DNA from: Branchiostoma floridae
Taxonomy: Eukaryota; Chordata; Leptocardii; Amphioxiformes; Branchiostomatidae
Direction: 5' to 3'
Length of the DNA stretch: 64,000 bases
NCBI RefSeq assembly: GCF_000003815.2
Contig: NC_049987.1
Location: 4,697,341 to 4,761,340, forward strand
The position numbers and the translations under genes are program-made. The notes beneath the pieces are model-generated. The model saw only the letters and a program-made list of their open reading frames with translations, was not told the origin of the DNA and made no database searches. Below, piece by piece: positions 11,521 through 22,669 of the stretch. Position 1 is the stretch's first letter, and every line of letters begins with the position of its first letter.

Positions 11521-12471
11521 TTTCTACCTCTTATTCAACAAGTTTATCCGTACTACTTTATGTACCAGCATCATGGACCCCGGGATTCACCCATTAACAC
11601 TGTGTCATGCTACCTTATGGCTTCACACTAGTTAAAAACTTATCGCACAGTTCATCATCAACAGCTGTGTGTTATCGTATGTGGGACATGGGAACCGACA
11701 TCTAATGTTCCACTAATGACCCTGTCAATCAAATACCTCCTGTCGCCGTTTGCAATGAAGCGTGTAAGAATTCTCGTCCCAAATGAAGTTTAGCCATATT
11801 ATATTCCCGGACTTCGACTAAGAAACATCAAGGTCCTATTCCGTGCTTCATACTTATTACGTCCATAACAGAAACATGTTAATACTTGGTGCGTTTGTCA
11901 GTCTGCCTGTCGGTCTTGTAGGTGTGTCTGTGTGTGAATGTGCCTGTGTATTAGAGTAGACCATCCGGTAACTTATCGTCACCATATCTTTTTGACTTTG
12001 GCCACATGTTATCTCACAATCCATACCTGTTTAGTAAGATTCACATGACACAGAAATATTAGGCAACTTTAGATACAACGATATATCTAACACCATGAAA
12101 AGAATCATATAGGATATAAGCACAACGTCACACACCAAAGAAGACAAAACAACCAACATATACCAGACCGACGTCACAGACTATGTTACCTACGGTCACT
12201 TGTTCTCCTTTACTTCTTCATTTCCGCACGCAAGTCATACCGAGATGTGGCTGCAACTCAAGCCAAGCGGTAGCATGCGGGACTTGAATAATTGTTTTAA
12301 TTAAAATGACTTGTTGCCAAAGATACCCTCGTCTTAGTGAGAAACAACCAAATTGACAAAAAAAATATGCATCAGGAAACAAATACTAAATCGTCTAGTC
12401 CAAGTTAATAGAGGAAGATTGTGAAAACAAAAATGAACAAGTGATCGTAGGTAACACACTTTGTGACGTAA

Positions 12472-13311
12472 TTACCTCCATGAAATGTCATGGAATGGAG
12501 GTTATATTTTTACCTCCATGAAATGTCATGGAATGGAGGTTATATTTTCTGTTATGTGTGTCTGTCTGTGTAGATGATTACTCAAGAACGGTTGGATGGA
12601 TTGGTTTCATACTTGTTGTGTTTGTGGGGTGTGATGAAAGCTCGAATCGATGAGATTTTGGGCGCCGTATCTGTCGTTATAATTGATGTAATAATATCAG
12701 AAATCACCCCTATATTTGAGATATATTGGTACAGGCATCGTGCTAAATATATGTGTTTGTTAATGGGCTTAGCTCAAAGCAGATGGTGAGGTGACAGCTG
12801 TTAGCAGACGGGGTTGGCGCCAAGTATTCATCTTACAGTTGGTGTAGGGCTGTCAGAGGAAAGTGTGCATCTCGTTTTTGTACCGTGTGAACAGCTGATG
12901 TTATGACATATTGGTGGAAAATCAAATCACCATCTGACTAAAGTTGGCCACATCCCTTCTTCTTTCTGAGTTTCCCAACTTCCTCCCACCACACCGCTCT
13001 GAGGCACATAGTCGAACCTCAATAATGCTGACAACCTTAGACATTTTAAATGCCAAACATCAAGCTTAAGGAACACCACGCTACCATATGCCGTCGACCT
13101 CTTAAACGCACATTACACAATTAAGTGTCACATTTTGATAATTACTAATCAGATTGACATCCTCTGTGTCATTAAATAAATACACCACTACTTTCCCATA
13201 ACATTTATATTATATAACCATTACTCTCAAATACAACCGACTATAAACATACATACCATCCACAAAAAAGCAATAAATATTTCATGGAGGTATGAGGTCC
13301 CCGAACTCTAG
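12472..13311 (+). mobile_element. CCTCCATG-hairpin element, copy 1
   Basis: Starts with the hairpin CCTCCATG-AAATGT-CATGGA and ends TTCATGGAGGTATGAGGTCC followed by CCGAACTCTAG and a T. The start hairpin is itself duplicated (12474 and 12514). Inside lie a 'TCAAGAACGGnTGGATGGATTGGTTTCATACTTG' type block and a decayed non-LTR fragment (about 13000-13120). About 85-90% similar by eye to 21897-22662. No transposase is present. Confidence 0.75.
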
Positions 13312-13522
13312 TACTATGTATACATTCAACAACAAACACAACTTGCTAACTTGACGAACGAACCCACAATTTTCTGTTCAGCCCTCCCATGAGGCGTCGC
13401 CGAAATTGTCCCGTTTGCGAGCCCTGTAATGTAGGCTAAGAAGCATGACCCTAGTTTCACCGCCTCGGTCTGATGATAGCTATGCATAGTTCTCCGCCAT
13501 GCCTCACTGCGCAATAGCAACA

Positions 13523-13700
13523 TACTGTAGATTCAGAAATTTTCGCGATGGTTTCATGTTCGCGGTTTTCGCGTTGCGAAGTTTTTCCGTGGCAGTACGC
13601 GGCTACAGTGCGTGGTGCTGCCGCGGACTTAGAAGCCACCCCGAAAAGTACCTTTTCCGCTACAGCGAAATTAAATCCCCGCGAACTCAAATGCACAGGC
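13523..13700 (+). mobile_element. TTCGCGG-type MITE, diverged copy
   Basis: Begins TACTGTAGATTCAGAAATTT and contains ATGTTCGCGGTTTTCGCG, a GGTGCTGCCGCG block, and GAAATTAAATCCCCGCGAAC near its end. It parallels 17983-18201 in the same orientation with many mismatches. Confidence 0.75.
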
Positions 13701-13804
13701 ACGCAAAGTGGGTCAAAGGTCTACTCGCATTTCACAGCAAGAGCACGCTTTTAAAACCCGACGGTACACTGTCAATATGGTCGTCACCGTAACACACCAG
13801 CCAC

Positions 13805-14187
13805 TCAGAGACTGTGTCCTACATGTCATGAAAATATAGAAGATGAATTCCACTTTGTTATGAAATGTCCTACCTACAGTTAAGAGAGAGAAACATTGTT
13901 TAAGAATATTAGAACCAAAACACACATCTCTCTCGCCGGTACAGAAAGCGATATTTTCCATGTATTGCTCTCATGTTCAACTCATATATCCGTCTACGTA
14001 GGCCAGTTTCTTTATAATGTATTCCAAATGCGAGACCAGATTAATCATACATAACTGTACTGTTATTGATAATGTTTTGTTATTGTTTTGTATGTAGCCT
14101 CTTAGTAATATTGTCTGTATAGCTATTAGTTGTTATCAATTGCCATACATTGTACCCTGTGCAATAAAATTCATTCATCCATTCATA
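13805..14187 (+). mobile_element. Non-LTR retrotransposon 3' end relic
   Basis: From 13815 the plus strand encodes CPTCHENIEDEFHFVMKCP, the same CxxC...H...C finger found at 9083-9427, then decays. It ends with AATAAAATTCATTCATCCATTCAT, the usual short-repeat tail. Confidence 0.75.
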
Positions 14188-14261
14188 ACCTTCAACCAGT
14201 GATCGCCATAAGGTCGCAAAATTTCTAAAACTAAACTTTTCGCATGGATGTTTACACTACT

Positions 14262-14720
14262 ATACTTGAACTTGAACTTTATTTATTTGCTTTAAGACAA
14301 AAAATGTCCATAGTAACAACATTAACATAAAATATAACAATCACAATGAAAAGAAACCATAGGAGTAACAATATTAAAATTACCACAATGACAGACGGAA
14401 ACAACATGAGAAACAATAATAAAAACCAGTATATACAACGACAACGCACATAAAGTCAAACAATCACGGAGCCCTCATCAGCTGCTTTTCTCTTACAACA
14501 GTTGCTAACTGGATAGATTTTGCCAGTTGTCTGGAGATGTGCAATGTAGGACAGTTTATTATTTCAAGGAACTTGTGCGTGTTTGGGTGTTTGGAATAGT
14601 ATGGTGGAATATACTTTTTTCTCAGTACATTCAAAAATGGGCATTCTAAAACAAAATGGTACTCGTCTTCTACCAGGTCAAGGGAACAGATTTCTAACGC
14701 AGTGGATGGTCTCTTCCTCC
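14262..14720 (-). mobile_element. Non-LTR retrotransposon 3' end relic
   Basis: Read on the minus strand, about 14690-14470 encodes a Cys-containing segment with VEDEYHFVLECPFLNVLRKK followed by a basic C-terminus and a stop. Below it lies a 3' UTR ending in an AAATAAATAAAGTTCAAGTTCAAG tail at about 14262-14290. The N-terminal part is missing. Confidence 0.8.
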
Positions 14721-14729
14721 GTTATTTCC

Positions 14730-17190
14730 TTATCCAGATTGTCATTAGCATAACCCGTGTCGTGTGAAAAACTCTCTAGCGGTTCCGAGAAGTTTATATC
14801 TTCCTCATCCAGACTACTTTCTACCCCTCCAGCATAGAGTTCCTCGAAAAAATTATATTATACTAATGATGTGGGGCTCAGAGACCTGGTAACACCCCCC
14901 CCCACCCCCCGTTGACAGTGACCGAGACATTATTCACCTGATTGTTTCCGAAAGAGGTTCTTCATAGTTCACAGCCTAGGCTGTTATTTACCAGTGCTGC
15001 AACACGGACATAGAGTCTATACCAAATGCAAGGACAACAATGATTTTTTTAGTAACTTTGGAGTCTCCAGAAGATAAAAGTCGGTGTGGCCTAACTTGAC
15101 CTTGACGTGTGGTACGGGGCGGAAGTAAAATGTGACCTTGACTCTACTAATGTCAGAATAATGGCCACCTGCACATAATGTTCTCGGCCCAGAAATAAGG
15201 ACAAGTAAACATATACGTAAGTATTAAAACCACGGACCCAGAAGTCTAGTGTTTTGTACAGAAAGACGGCTATGGCGGTTAGGAGATACAGATACTGACC
15301 AAACAAACACACACGCACAAACACATATATATATATAATATTATACATAGGTACAGGGTATACAAAATGTATATGGCTCACCTGACAATTGTCCCTCAGC
15401 CACACGTAGGGAAACCTACTCACACAAACTACCTGTCAAATTGTCAAATTTAGTTCAGCCGGTTTTCAAAAAGCTGCGGAGACCTGTTTTGTTGTTATGT
15501 TTTTTTTTACACCACCAAGTTACATATTGTGTGTTATAACTTAGAACTAATGATAAAATTCTATGAACTCTTAGTTCGACCACGTGCCATTGTAACTGGG
15601 ATTAACTTTATTCCAACAAAGTACCATTAGACCACTACAAAATAAATCTGCGATCCTTAAAACTTAAGAAATGTGCACTATACATATCCAGGTGTTTGAG
15701 ACATTCTTAAGAATGCTTTCTGAACCCTGTTTTTGGAAAGTTTTACGGTACCAGGTTAAATTATTACTTTTATGACGTTAGCTACGAAAATTTATGTGCA
15801 TTTACATGTTTCACCTCCATGTTTATATTCTTTATGGGGAGAAAATCACCTTATTATGTTCACTTGCGTGATAAACAATTATTTCTTTTGCTATTCGGTC
15901 ATGCGAACAGTTATCTGTACTATCCAGCGACCGCAGAGCCCCTAGGGCAACTGATCTCTACTGTAAGTTACAAACAAACGTGCGTTCATGACACCACTGT
16001 AGTGCCTAGTGGTAGCCCCCTTCGCAAACTTGTAACAGCGATAGCTTTTTTTCGGGGGGAAGAACTGACTTATACGTTTTAACATGGGGTAAAGTTCTCT
16101 AATGCCGGGATGGGAGTTCATGGAGAATCAGTTTAAAATGGAGAATAAGCGCCCCCCTCCAAAAATCTGCGAAGTTGGCTAAAGCTACATACACGTATGC
16201 CCGCATCTCCTTGAGTACGGACCCCCCCCCCCCCCCACCACTTATACGTCCCATCCGAAAGACGGGTGCACCCCTAACCGAGATGTTCGCCCAAGGATTG
16301 CACCGAGATCTCCCTGTTGGAACCAGAAGCTCGACGTTAACAGTTGATACGTTTGCTACAACTAGTAGAAGAAATAATGTATTGCAGTGGTTATTTCTAC
16401 CTGTTCTATTCATGTAGTCATCGATAACAGATCTATATGTGCCAAGTTAAGATCTAGAATCTCTGTTGAATATATTCATTCAAACCCTTTGTCATCACGA
16501 TCCATGACAAGAGTAGATTTTCTCGTTTGAAACCACGTACTACACACTGAAGCGCCACCTATCAGTAAGAAGAAGAAGCACAATACTCTATCATGTCATG
16601 CTGGCATGGCCTTGGGAATGACTGGTTCAAAGTAGCGTGACAGATGTACAAGACAATCATATAGGTATCTATCTCCTAAATACTTTGACCATAGGATGTA
16701 AAAAAAATTAGATATACAAACCGGGGTTTCCACTGCAATACCCTAGAAAGTCGCCAAGGGTCCTATAATCGCATAGGTCGTTTCATTTTACTAAATCTAT
16801 CCTCATACTAAACATTATAAAGATTAATGCACAACTTTTCAAGAACGCAATTAAAACGTCACAGTTACTGTTCAATATCATATCATCCTTTATAGAAAAG
16901 ATAATGAACTGATTGTGGATAGGGAACAGAGGCCTACACCCTTTTTTCTGACTTCAGAAGCTGCTAATGAAAAAAAATCAAGGGGATTGTATACCAAGGA
17001 CAAAAGATTGAAAATAAACTCAGGCGTTCTAACAAAGAAAGTCGCCAGGGGTCCCAATATTGGTTACTATCTGGTCTGCAAAACATCTACCCGGATACCA
17101 ATGATCATGACAATCCATTCAAAGCTAAATTGTTATGACCAAAATTATACGGAAGTAGAGACACACAGACACAACGAAAACAATTCATGG
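14730..17190. other. No gene recognised
   Basis: Contains homopolymer C tracts (14885-14910, 16220-16236) and an AT dinucleotide tract near 15325-15345. No exon series or RNA gene is visible. Confidence 0.4.
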
Positions 17191-17198
17191 ACGTAAGG

Positions 17199-17434
17199 TG
17201 TCCACTAGACGGCGATCGCGCTGCGCTCTCACTGGGACCTAAATAGGATATGTCTAACCTTCGCTTTCACACTGGGTCTTTCATACAAATCGCAAAAGGG
17301 TGACTGAGAAGACAACAAAACACACGAAGTGTAAAAAGATTCTTCTCTTTTCTATACAATTCGTTGAGGGATACGTCCAATTTTAGGTCGCAGAGCCAGA
17401 GAGAGCGCGGCGAAAGCGCCGTTCTAGTGGAATG
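17199..17434. mobile_element. MITE with CCACTAGA terminal inverted repeats
   Basis: The left end CCACTAGACGGCGATCGCGC (from 17200) is the imperfect reverse complement of the right end near 17400-17434 (GCGCGGCGAAAGCGCC, then GTTCTAGTGGA). About 235 bases long, with no coding potential. Confidence 0.65.
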
Positions 17435-17982
17435 GGGGTAGAAGAAATGGTTTCTTCCACGCCAGGATATTGCCTTCTTTCTTGACATGCACATAAAAGA
17501 ATTATCGATTGTTCTGATTTGACATTTTAATAGGGTTAATGAAAATGAAGGGGAAGAATATCGCCTTTGACATTTACCTGAATACAGGTGCACTACGAAT
17601 GACAGGCACCATTCTTTACTTCAAACATGGAGGCGATAAATCATTACATTGTGTTCGCCATATAGAATCGTATTCGCTGTTTCTCAGCAAACCGTTATTT
17701 GTATTTGCTGATTATTTGTTACAAGATCTGTATGTACTTAGCTTTTATTTGCTTAGTTCTTATAGTTTATAGCTTATTTTAACTGTACGTCGGAGGTGTG
17801 GGCCTTGTCAAGGATGTATATCCTGTTGCGCACACCTCTCAGATCTTACTCTGTAAATCTTAATGAACGGATCAATAAATAAAAAACTGTATTCAGTATT
17901 TTGATCACTTAGATATGACTGAATGTGTAAGAGGCATATATATATACGTCTGAATAGTAAAATTAAACCTTTAGACTAGATA

Positions 17983-18201
17983 CTGTAAAATGCAAAAATG
18001 TTCGCGGTGGATTAATGTTCGCGGTTTTCGCGGCGACCACTTCACCGCGAATTTAAAACCACCGCGAACATTTTTCCATAACAGTAAGAGACTACAGTGC
18101 ATGGTGCTACCGCGAAATTAAAACCACCGCGAAAAGTCCATTTTCCCGGCCCGCTACCGCGAAATTAAATCCCCGCGAACTTAAATGCATTTACAGTATA
18201 T
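17983..18201 (+). mobile_element. TTCGCGG-type MITE, best copy
   Basis: Terminal inverted repeats TACTGTAAAATGCA at the left and TGCATTTACAGTA at the right. The interior is built from TTCGCGGTGG and ACCGCGAAATTAAA blocks that are partly complementary to one another, so the element can fold on itself. Two diverged relatives lie at 1863-2010 and 13523-13700. Confidence 0.8.
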
Positions 18202-18285
18202 GATCATCATTGGTTTTAAACATACAGTCATGTGGCATATTTGTAGCCACTCAATATTGAATGCATCTAGGTCGTTTACTGGTAT

Positions 18286-18712
18286 ATTTATATTTCAGTC
18301 ATACATAGTATGGTGAAATATATTGTATTCGTAATGTTTCTTCTTTCTTTCTTCTTTCTCCTGTCAAATCTTCAAAGTGATTCATCTCCGCCGTTCCTGG
18401 ACTGAATGACCTGAAATTTGGCACAGGGGTAGAATGGGTCAATACCTTGATGCTTTTTTCTCAGTTTTTTCATATCTGCCTCTAAAATGATTTTATTGAG
18501 GTTTCAAGGTCATGTTTTGACCAAAATAAAATATATTGTCCCCCTGTACCCTGGTCTTACAATGGAATGGCCTGAAATTTGGTGTAGATAGGCATTAGAT
18601 AGTTGGTAAAATGATCCAAGTAAAAGTTTTGACATAAACTACTTTAAAATAATTAATTTTGGCACTTTTCTGAGGGGTAACTTGTTTTCTTTTGGCCTCC
18701 TGGCGTGACCTT
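18286..18712 (+). mobile_element. Helitron-like repeat, 5'-type end
   Basis: Begins TATATTTCAGTCATAC, followed by TATGGTGAAATATATTGTATTCG. It continues with the block ending TTCCTGGACTGAATGACCTGAAATTTGGCACAGG. The head and the next block match 31430-31724, which carries the diagnostic 3' end. No 3' end is found here. Confidence 0.6.
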
Positions 18713-18789
18713 CCGTGACCCCGCACGGAGTCCACACCTGTTCGCGAAGAGCGAAGGCTAATTAATATTCATAAGCGGGGCCCCACGAT

Positions 18790-19220
18790 TCCGTTACGGA
18801 ACTCCTTATTTGGGGAGCGTGGTTGATGTAAACAAAGGCTCTTACTAGTAGTTGCGTCATTTCTTTTTCTGTGAGGAAAATACAATCAATTCTTTCTGAC
18901 ACATTTCTAGAGCAAGAACGGGTCGCGTTCCCAAATTTCCTGTTCTAAATTTTGCGTGTGCCGCCCTGCTTTCGCGCCAAAAAATGTAAAAAGTGTAGCG
19001 AGTGTGCCTTGCCGCGAGTTATCAGTGGGGTGGGATCCCTCCCCGGAACAGCCAGTTCCCGGGGAATGTCCCGTATTTGGGGATCGGGGTTGACCAACAG
19101 GCAGTTACTAGTAGTTGCGTAATTTTTATTTCAGCGCGGGAAATAGAATCAATTCTTTCCGACATAATTTTGGAACAATAGCGGGTCGCGTTCCCAAAAT
19201 TCCTGTTCTAAATTTGAAGC
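18790..19220. repeat. Two-copy tandem repeat, period about 263 bp
   Basis: The block containing ACTAGTAGTTGCGT, then CAATCAATTCTTTC and CGGGTCGCGTTCCCAAA occurs at about 18790-18955 and again at about 19055-19220. No coding function is seen. Confidence 0.75.
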
Positions 19221-19931
19221 TCTTTGGCTCGGCAACGTAAGTTACAAACCATCGTAAGTTTGTATGTAAAACCCGGGCGTCAGGCAAGCCTCGCAAAGTG
19301 ACCCCGCACACAAACCGCCAGGGCAGTGTCGGCAGTGTTAGTGGGATCCTTCGCCGACTTTGTCAAAGGGCCGCCGGCTATCAATCAAACGCGGATGTTG
19401 ATTAGAGGTTCAAACAGTCATGGTGCCGTACAGCGAAATTCATGCTTCGTGAATACATTCCTTGGACTTTGTTTCCCACAGCGGTGCTTCTACAAAATAT
19501 TTATTAGACTGTAACACTGAGTCCCACATGTTTTAAAGAACGCGAAACAGCGGTTTTTGCCAGGTATTTTTCTTGAAACATGTCCGTGGGAATATCGTCT
19601 GACGGCGAGGCGGCGACGCAGGGATATCAAACCGTCAACATTACATAAGTCGCACGGTGGCTAACAACGCTGCGAAGATAACGTTACTAGCGCTCTAACT
19701 TAGTAAGCACTTCAACTTCGGATGGCAACTCGGACAATATTTATCAAGTACTGTTGAGCTGAGTAAAGTTTGTTGTTTATGAGTTTTTAGTTGTCTTTGA
19801 AGCTTTTATCCGAAATATTGTTACGTCAAACTGCTGAAGAAAAGTTAAGTGACTGCTACGATGATCGTAGATATGGCCCTAAAAAGTGATAAAATAAGCC
19901 TTCTCAATAGCCTAAAATGCAAGAGCTTCGA

Positions 19932-19948
19932 GGGGGGCTTCGCCCCCC
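19932..19948. repeat. GC hairpin GGGGGGC-TTC-GCCCCCC
   Basis: A perfect 7-bp GC stem with a 3-base loop, followed by CTGGGTCCCCCCACCGGGGCGC, which can form further GC pairing. It stands out in AT-rich surroundings. Confidence 0.7.
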
Positions 19949-20070
19949 TGGGTCCCCCCACCGGGGCGCTAATTCGGTTAGCTCCGTACGTTTTTAGAAG
20001 GTTCCGTTTATCACGGAATTGCTGTTGTTTCAGAAATCTCACGGACTTATGCTTACAAACATTCCTAACT

Positions 20071-20345
20071 TGTGTTTCTTCTTCTTTCTTTCTTTCTCCT
20101 GTCAAATTTTCAAAGCGAATCATCTCCGTCGTTCCTGGACCGAATGACCTGAAATTTTGCACAATGCATATGGTAGAGTGGACCAATACCTAAAAGTTTG
20201 GTACAGGCGTGCATGGAGTATTTATTTAAAGAACCCAATTTTCATTTTTGGCGTATATCACTTCAAAACGACCCATTTCGGGGTTTTACGGGAGGTGTTT
20301 TGGCCATTCTCGACGTTTAGTGCGTTCCATATATGGCAAACAAAG
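20071..20345 (+). mobile_element. Helitron-like repeat fragment, internal
   Basis: Matches the middle block of 18286-18712 and 31430-31724: a pyrimidine tract TTCTTCTTTC, CTGTCAAATTTTCAAAGCGA, TTCCTGGACCGAATGACCTG. Both ends are missing. Confidence 0.6.
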
Positions 20346-21237
20346 CAATAACTCCCGCCCTGGGCGACAGGTGACAGGTGTCAGTCTGCTAATTAATTGA
20401 ATTGTGCCGCCAGCCAATCAGCGAAGAGAAAGGAACACTTCGTCGGCAATGACGCAACATTTGATTGTCATGTTTATATGTAGACGGAACCATTCATATT
20501 TGAGAGGATTTTGTAATTTATGTTACTCCATAAAAGGTTACTGCAAAGAAAATAGGAATATAATATGTGACCATTATTTTGAAAACAGCAATTACAAATA
20601 TACACAATATATATATATACGGAAAGAAACTTTTAGGTTTGAGATTTTTATGCAGACCTTCTTGAAGATTCCACCCCGGACTCGTTCATTTTTAATTTTA
20701 CATTTACGTCACAGACTCCCGCAGCAACTGCATTTAGTCTGCAGTTTTCTGCGCATTTTACGTCAGCTTCTACCCAGTTTCGGTTGTCATCGGTAGCAGA
20801 ACATCTTTAGGTGAGAAATGGCTAGCCTTACATTGTTCACTCCGTTGTTAATGTACATTGAAAGGTGTTTTCGTTTGTGAAATTCGTCAAAACAACGTTA
20901 TATGAGAACTGTGGAACGCTGGTACCGCAGGCAAGTGCTGACAAGCCACTGCCGTCGTTGTGTATCTCCGTTTGTTGTCAAAAACATGCATGAACTGATA
21001 ACGTTAGTAGGCAAAATCAGTTTTCCTTGGGAAAGGGCAAAAGATACTTCCACACGAGATGTCATGGTGTTTTCTGCATCATTTCTGTTTTTTGACGGTA
21101 ACTAGTTATCTTTATTTTGATCGTGACGACGTCCACATACTAGTATTTTTCTTTGGGGAGGGGGGGGGGGTCAAATATATTATGCTGCTTATTGTGTAAC
21201 AGTGGGGTTTAAGCGCTGCCAAACTGACCACGTCAGT

Positions 21238-21318
21238 TGCTCTAGAGCTTTTGGTGTTGTGGTTTGCACTTTCGATTTGTAACCCGCCGACCCGGGGTCG
21301 ATCCCCGTTATCGGCATG
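21238..21318 (+). repeat. tRNA-like sequence, probable SINE head
   Basis: Contains TTTTGGTGTTGTGGTTTGCA (A-box-like) and a B-box-like GGGGTCGATCCCCG with the spacing expected of a tRNA. No complementary acceptor stem is evident, so a working tRNA is unlikely. Confidence 0.4.
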
Positions 21319-21479
21319 TTTGTTTCTTTCTGTTTTTTAATTTATAATTTTGTTAATATTAATATTAATTCATCCTTTGGACTGTGATTTGTGTAGATGT
21401 TATACCAAATGTCACTCGTTTGACTTCTATATGATGGCTTTAATTTCATTCATGTCAATCCATTTTGATCCTTGATGTC

Positions 21480-21626
21480 GGCCTTGGTAGTAGTTCATTT
21501 CGAGAAGTTACTGTTAGAATGTTCAATTTTTGCGCAGGAGTGATTTGGAACAGTTCAATTTTGCATGGGAACGGGTATGGCTGAAATATGCTGTATTTGC
21601 TCTCAAGCAAATGTCGGCCTTTCTAG
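21480..21626 (+). mobile_element. Helitron-like 3' terminus
   Basis: ATTTGCT-CTCA-AGCAAAT hairpin (21595-21612), then ten bases and CTAG (21623-21626) followed by T. A short hairpin about 10 bases before a terminal CTRR, with insertion before T, is the Helitron 3' signature. The upstream block GGAACAGTTCAATTTTGCAT is shared with 48360-48549 and 51176-51371. Confidence 0.7.
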
Positions 21627-21896
21627 TAACACTTTTGTGTTTATGTATATGTCATTACGTACAATATAACAAAACTAGAATTTTTGATGACGTGATTGGA
21701 CGAATTACCTCCTATTGAAATATTGCTGAAGTTTACTTCTGACCGTACATGGTATACGTATGAAAATACTCTAGAAAAAAAGACATTAAAGAACTCACAC
21801 CTACACGTATGTTTGGTTTTGTTAATTGCTCGCTTAAAATTTCTCCTGCATTACTTACTGGCTGCCATAACGCGACAGGCAGGCATATACTAGTAA

Positions 21897-22662
21897 TTAC
21901 CTCCATGAAATGTCATGGAGGTTATATTTTCAAGTGTTATGTGTCTCTGTCTGTGTACAAGATTACTCAAGAACGGCTGGATGGATTGGTTTCATACTTG
22001 TTGTGTTGGTGGGGTGTGATAAAAGCTCAAATCGATGAGATTTTGGGCGCCGTATCTGTCATTATAATCGATGTAATAATATCAGAAATCACCCCTATAT
22101 CTGCGATATATTGGAGCAGGCATCGTGCTTTAAGTGTTTGTTAATGGGCTCTCCAAGCAGATAGTGAGTTGATTTGTATGACAGCTATTTGGGGAACCCC
22201 GAGTTTTTTTAATATGATAATTAGTTTTATTTATGTCTGCTTAGGATATCATGGACATGTGAAGCGTAAGTATAAGTGTAAGAAGTTGAGGTACATTTAA
22301 CGGTAATGCTTAACAGGTATGGATGTCTCACATACTGTACTGCTGTACTCTGAGGCACATAGTCGAACCTCAATAATGCTGACAACCTTAGACAGTTTAA
22401 ATGCCAAACATCAAGCTTAAGGAACACCACGCTACCATATGCCGTCGACCTCTGAAACGCACATTACACAATTAAGTGTCACATTTTAATAATTACTAAT
22501 CAGATGGATCATAGACATCCTCTGTGTCATTGAATAAATACACCGCTACTTTCCCATAACATTTATAACCATTACTCTCAAATACAACCGACTATAAACA
22601 TACATACCATCCACAAAAAAGCAATAAATATTTCATGGAGGTATGAGGTCCCCGAACTCTAG
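21897..22662 (+). mobile_element. CCTCCATG-hairpin element, copy 2
   Basis: Starts TTACCTCCATGAAATGTCATGG and ends TTTCATGGAGGTATGAGGTC, then CCCGAACTCTAG. The interior parallels 12472-13311, including the same decayed non-LTR 3' fragment (about 22345-22490). Confidence 0.75.
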
Positions 22663-22669
22663 TTATAGT

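Noticed and set aside
15819-16082. Plus-strand frame of 87 codons
   Set aside because: Random-looking composition, no splice partners, no conserved motif.
20404-20796. Plus-strand frame of 130 codons
   Set aside because: AT-rich region with a TATATA tract inside, no recognisable domain and no exon neighbours.
21238-21318. Functional tRNA
   Set aside because: The B-box is good but the 5' acceptor strand does not pair with the 3' side.
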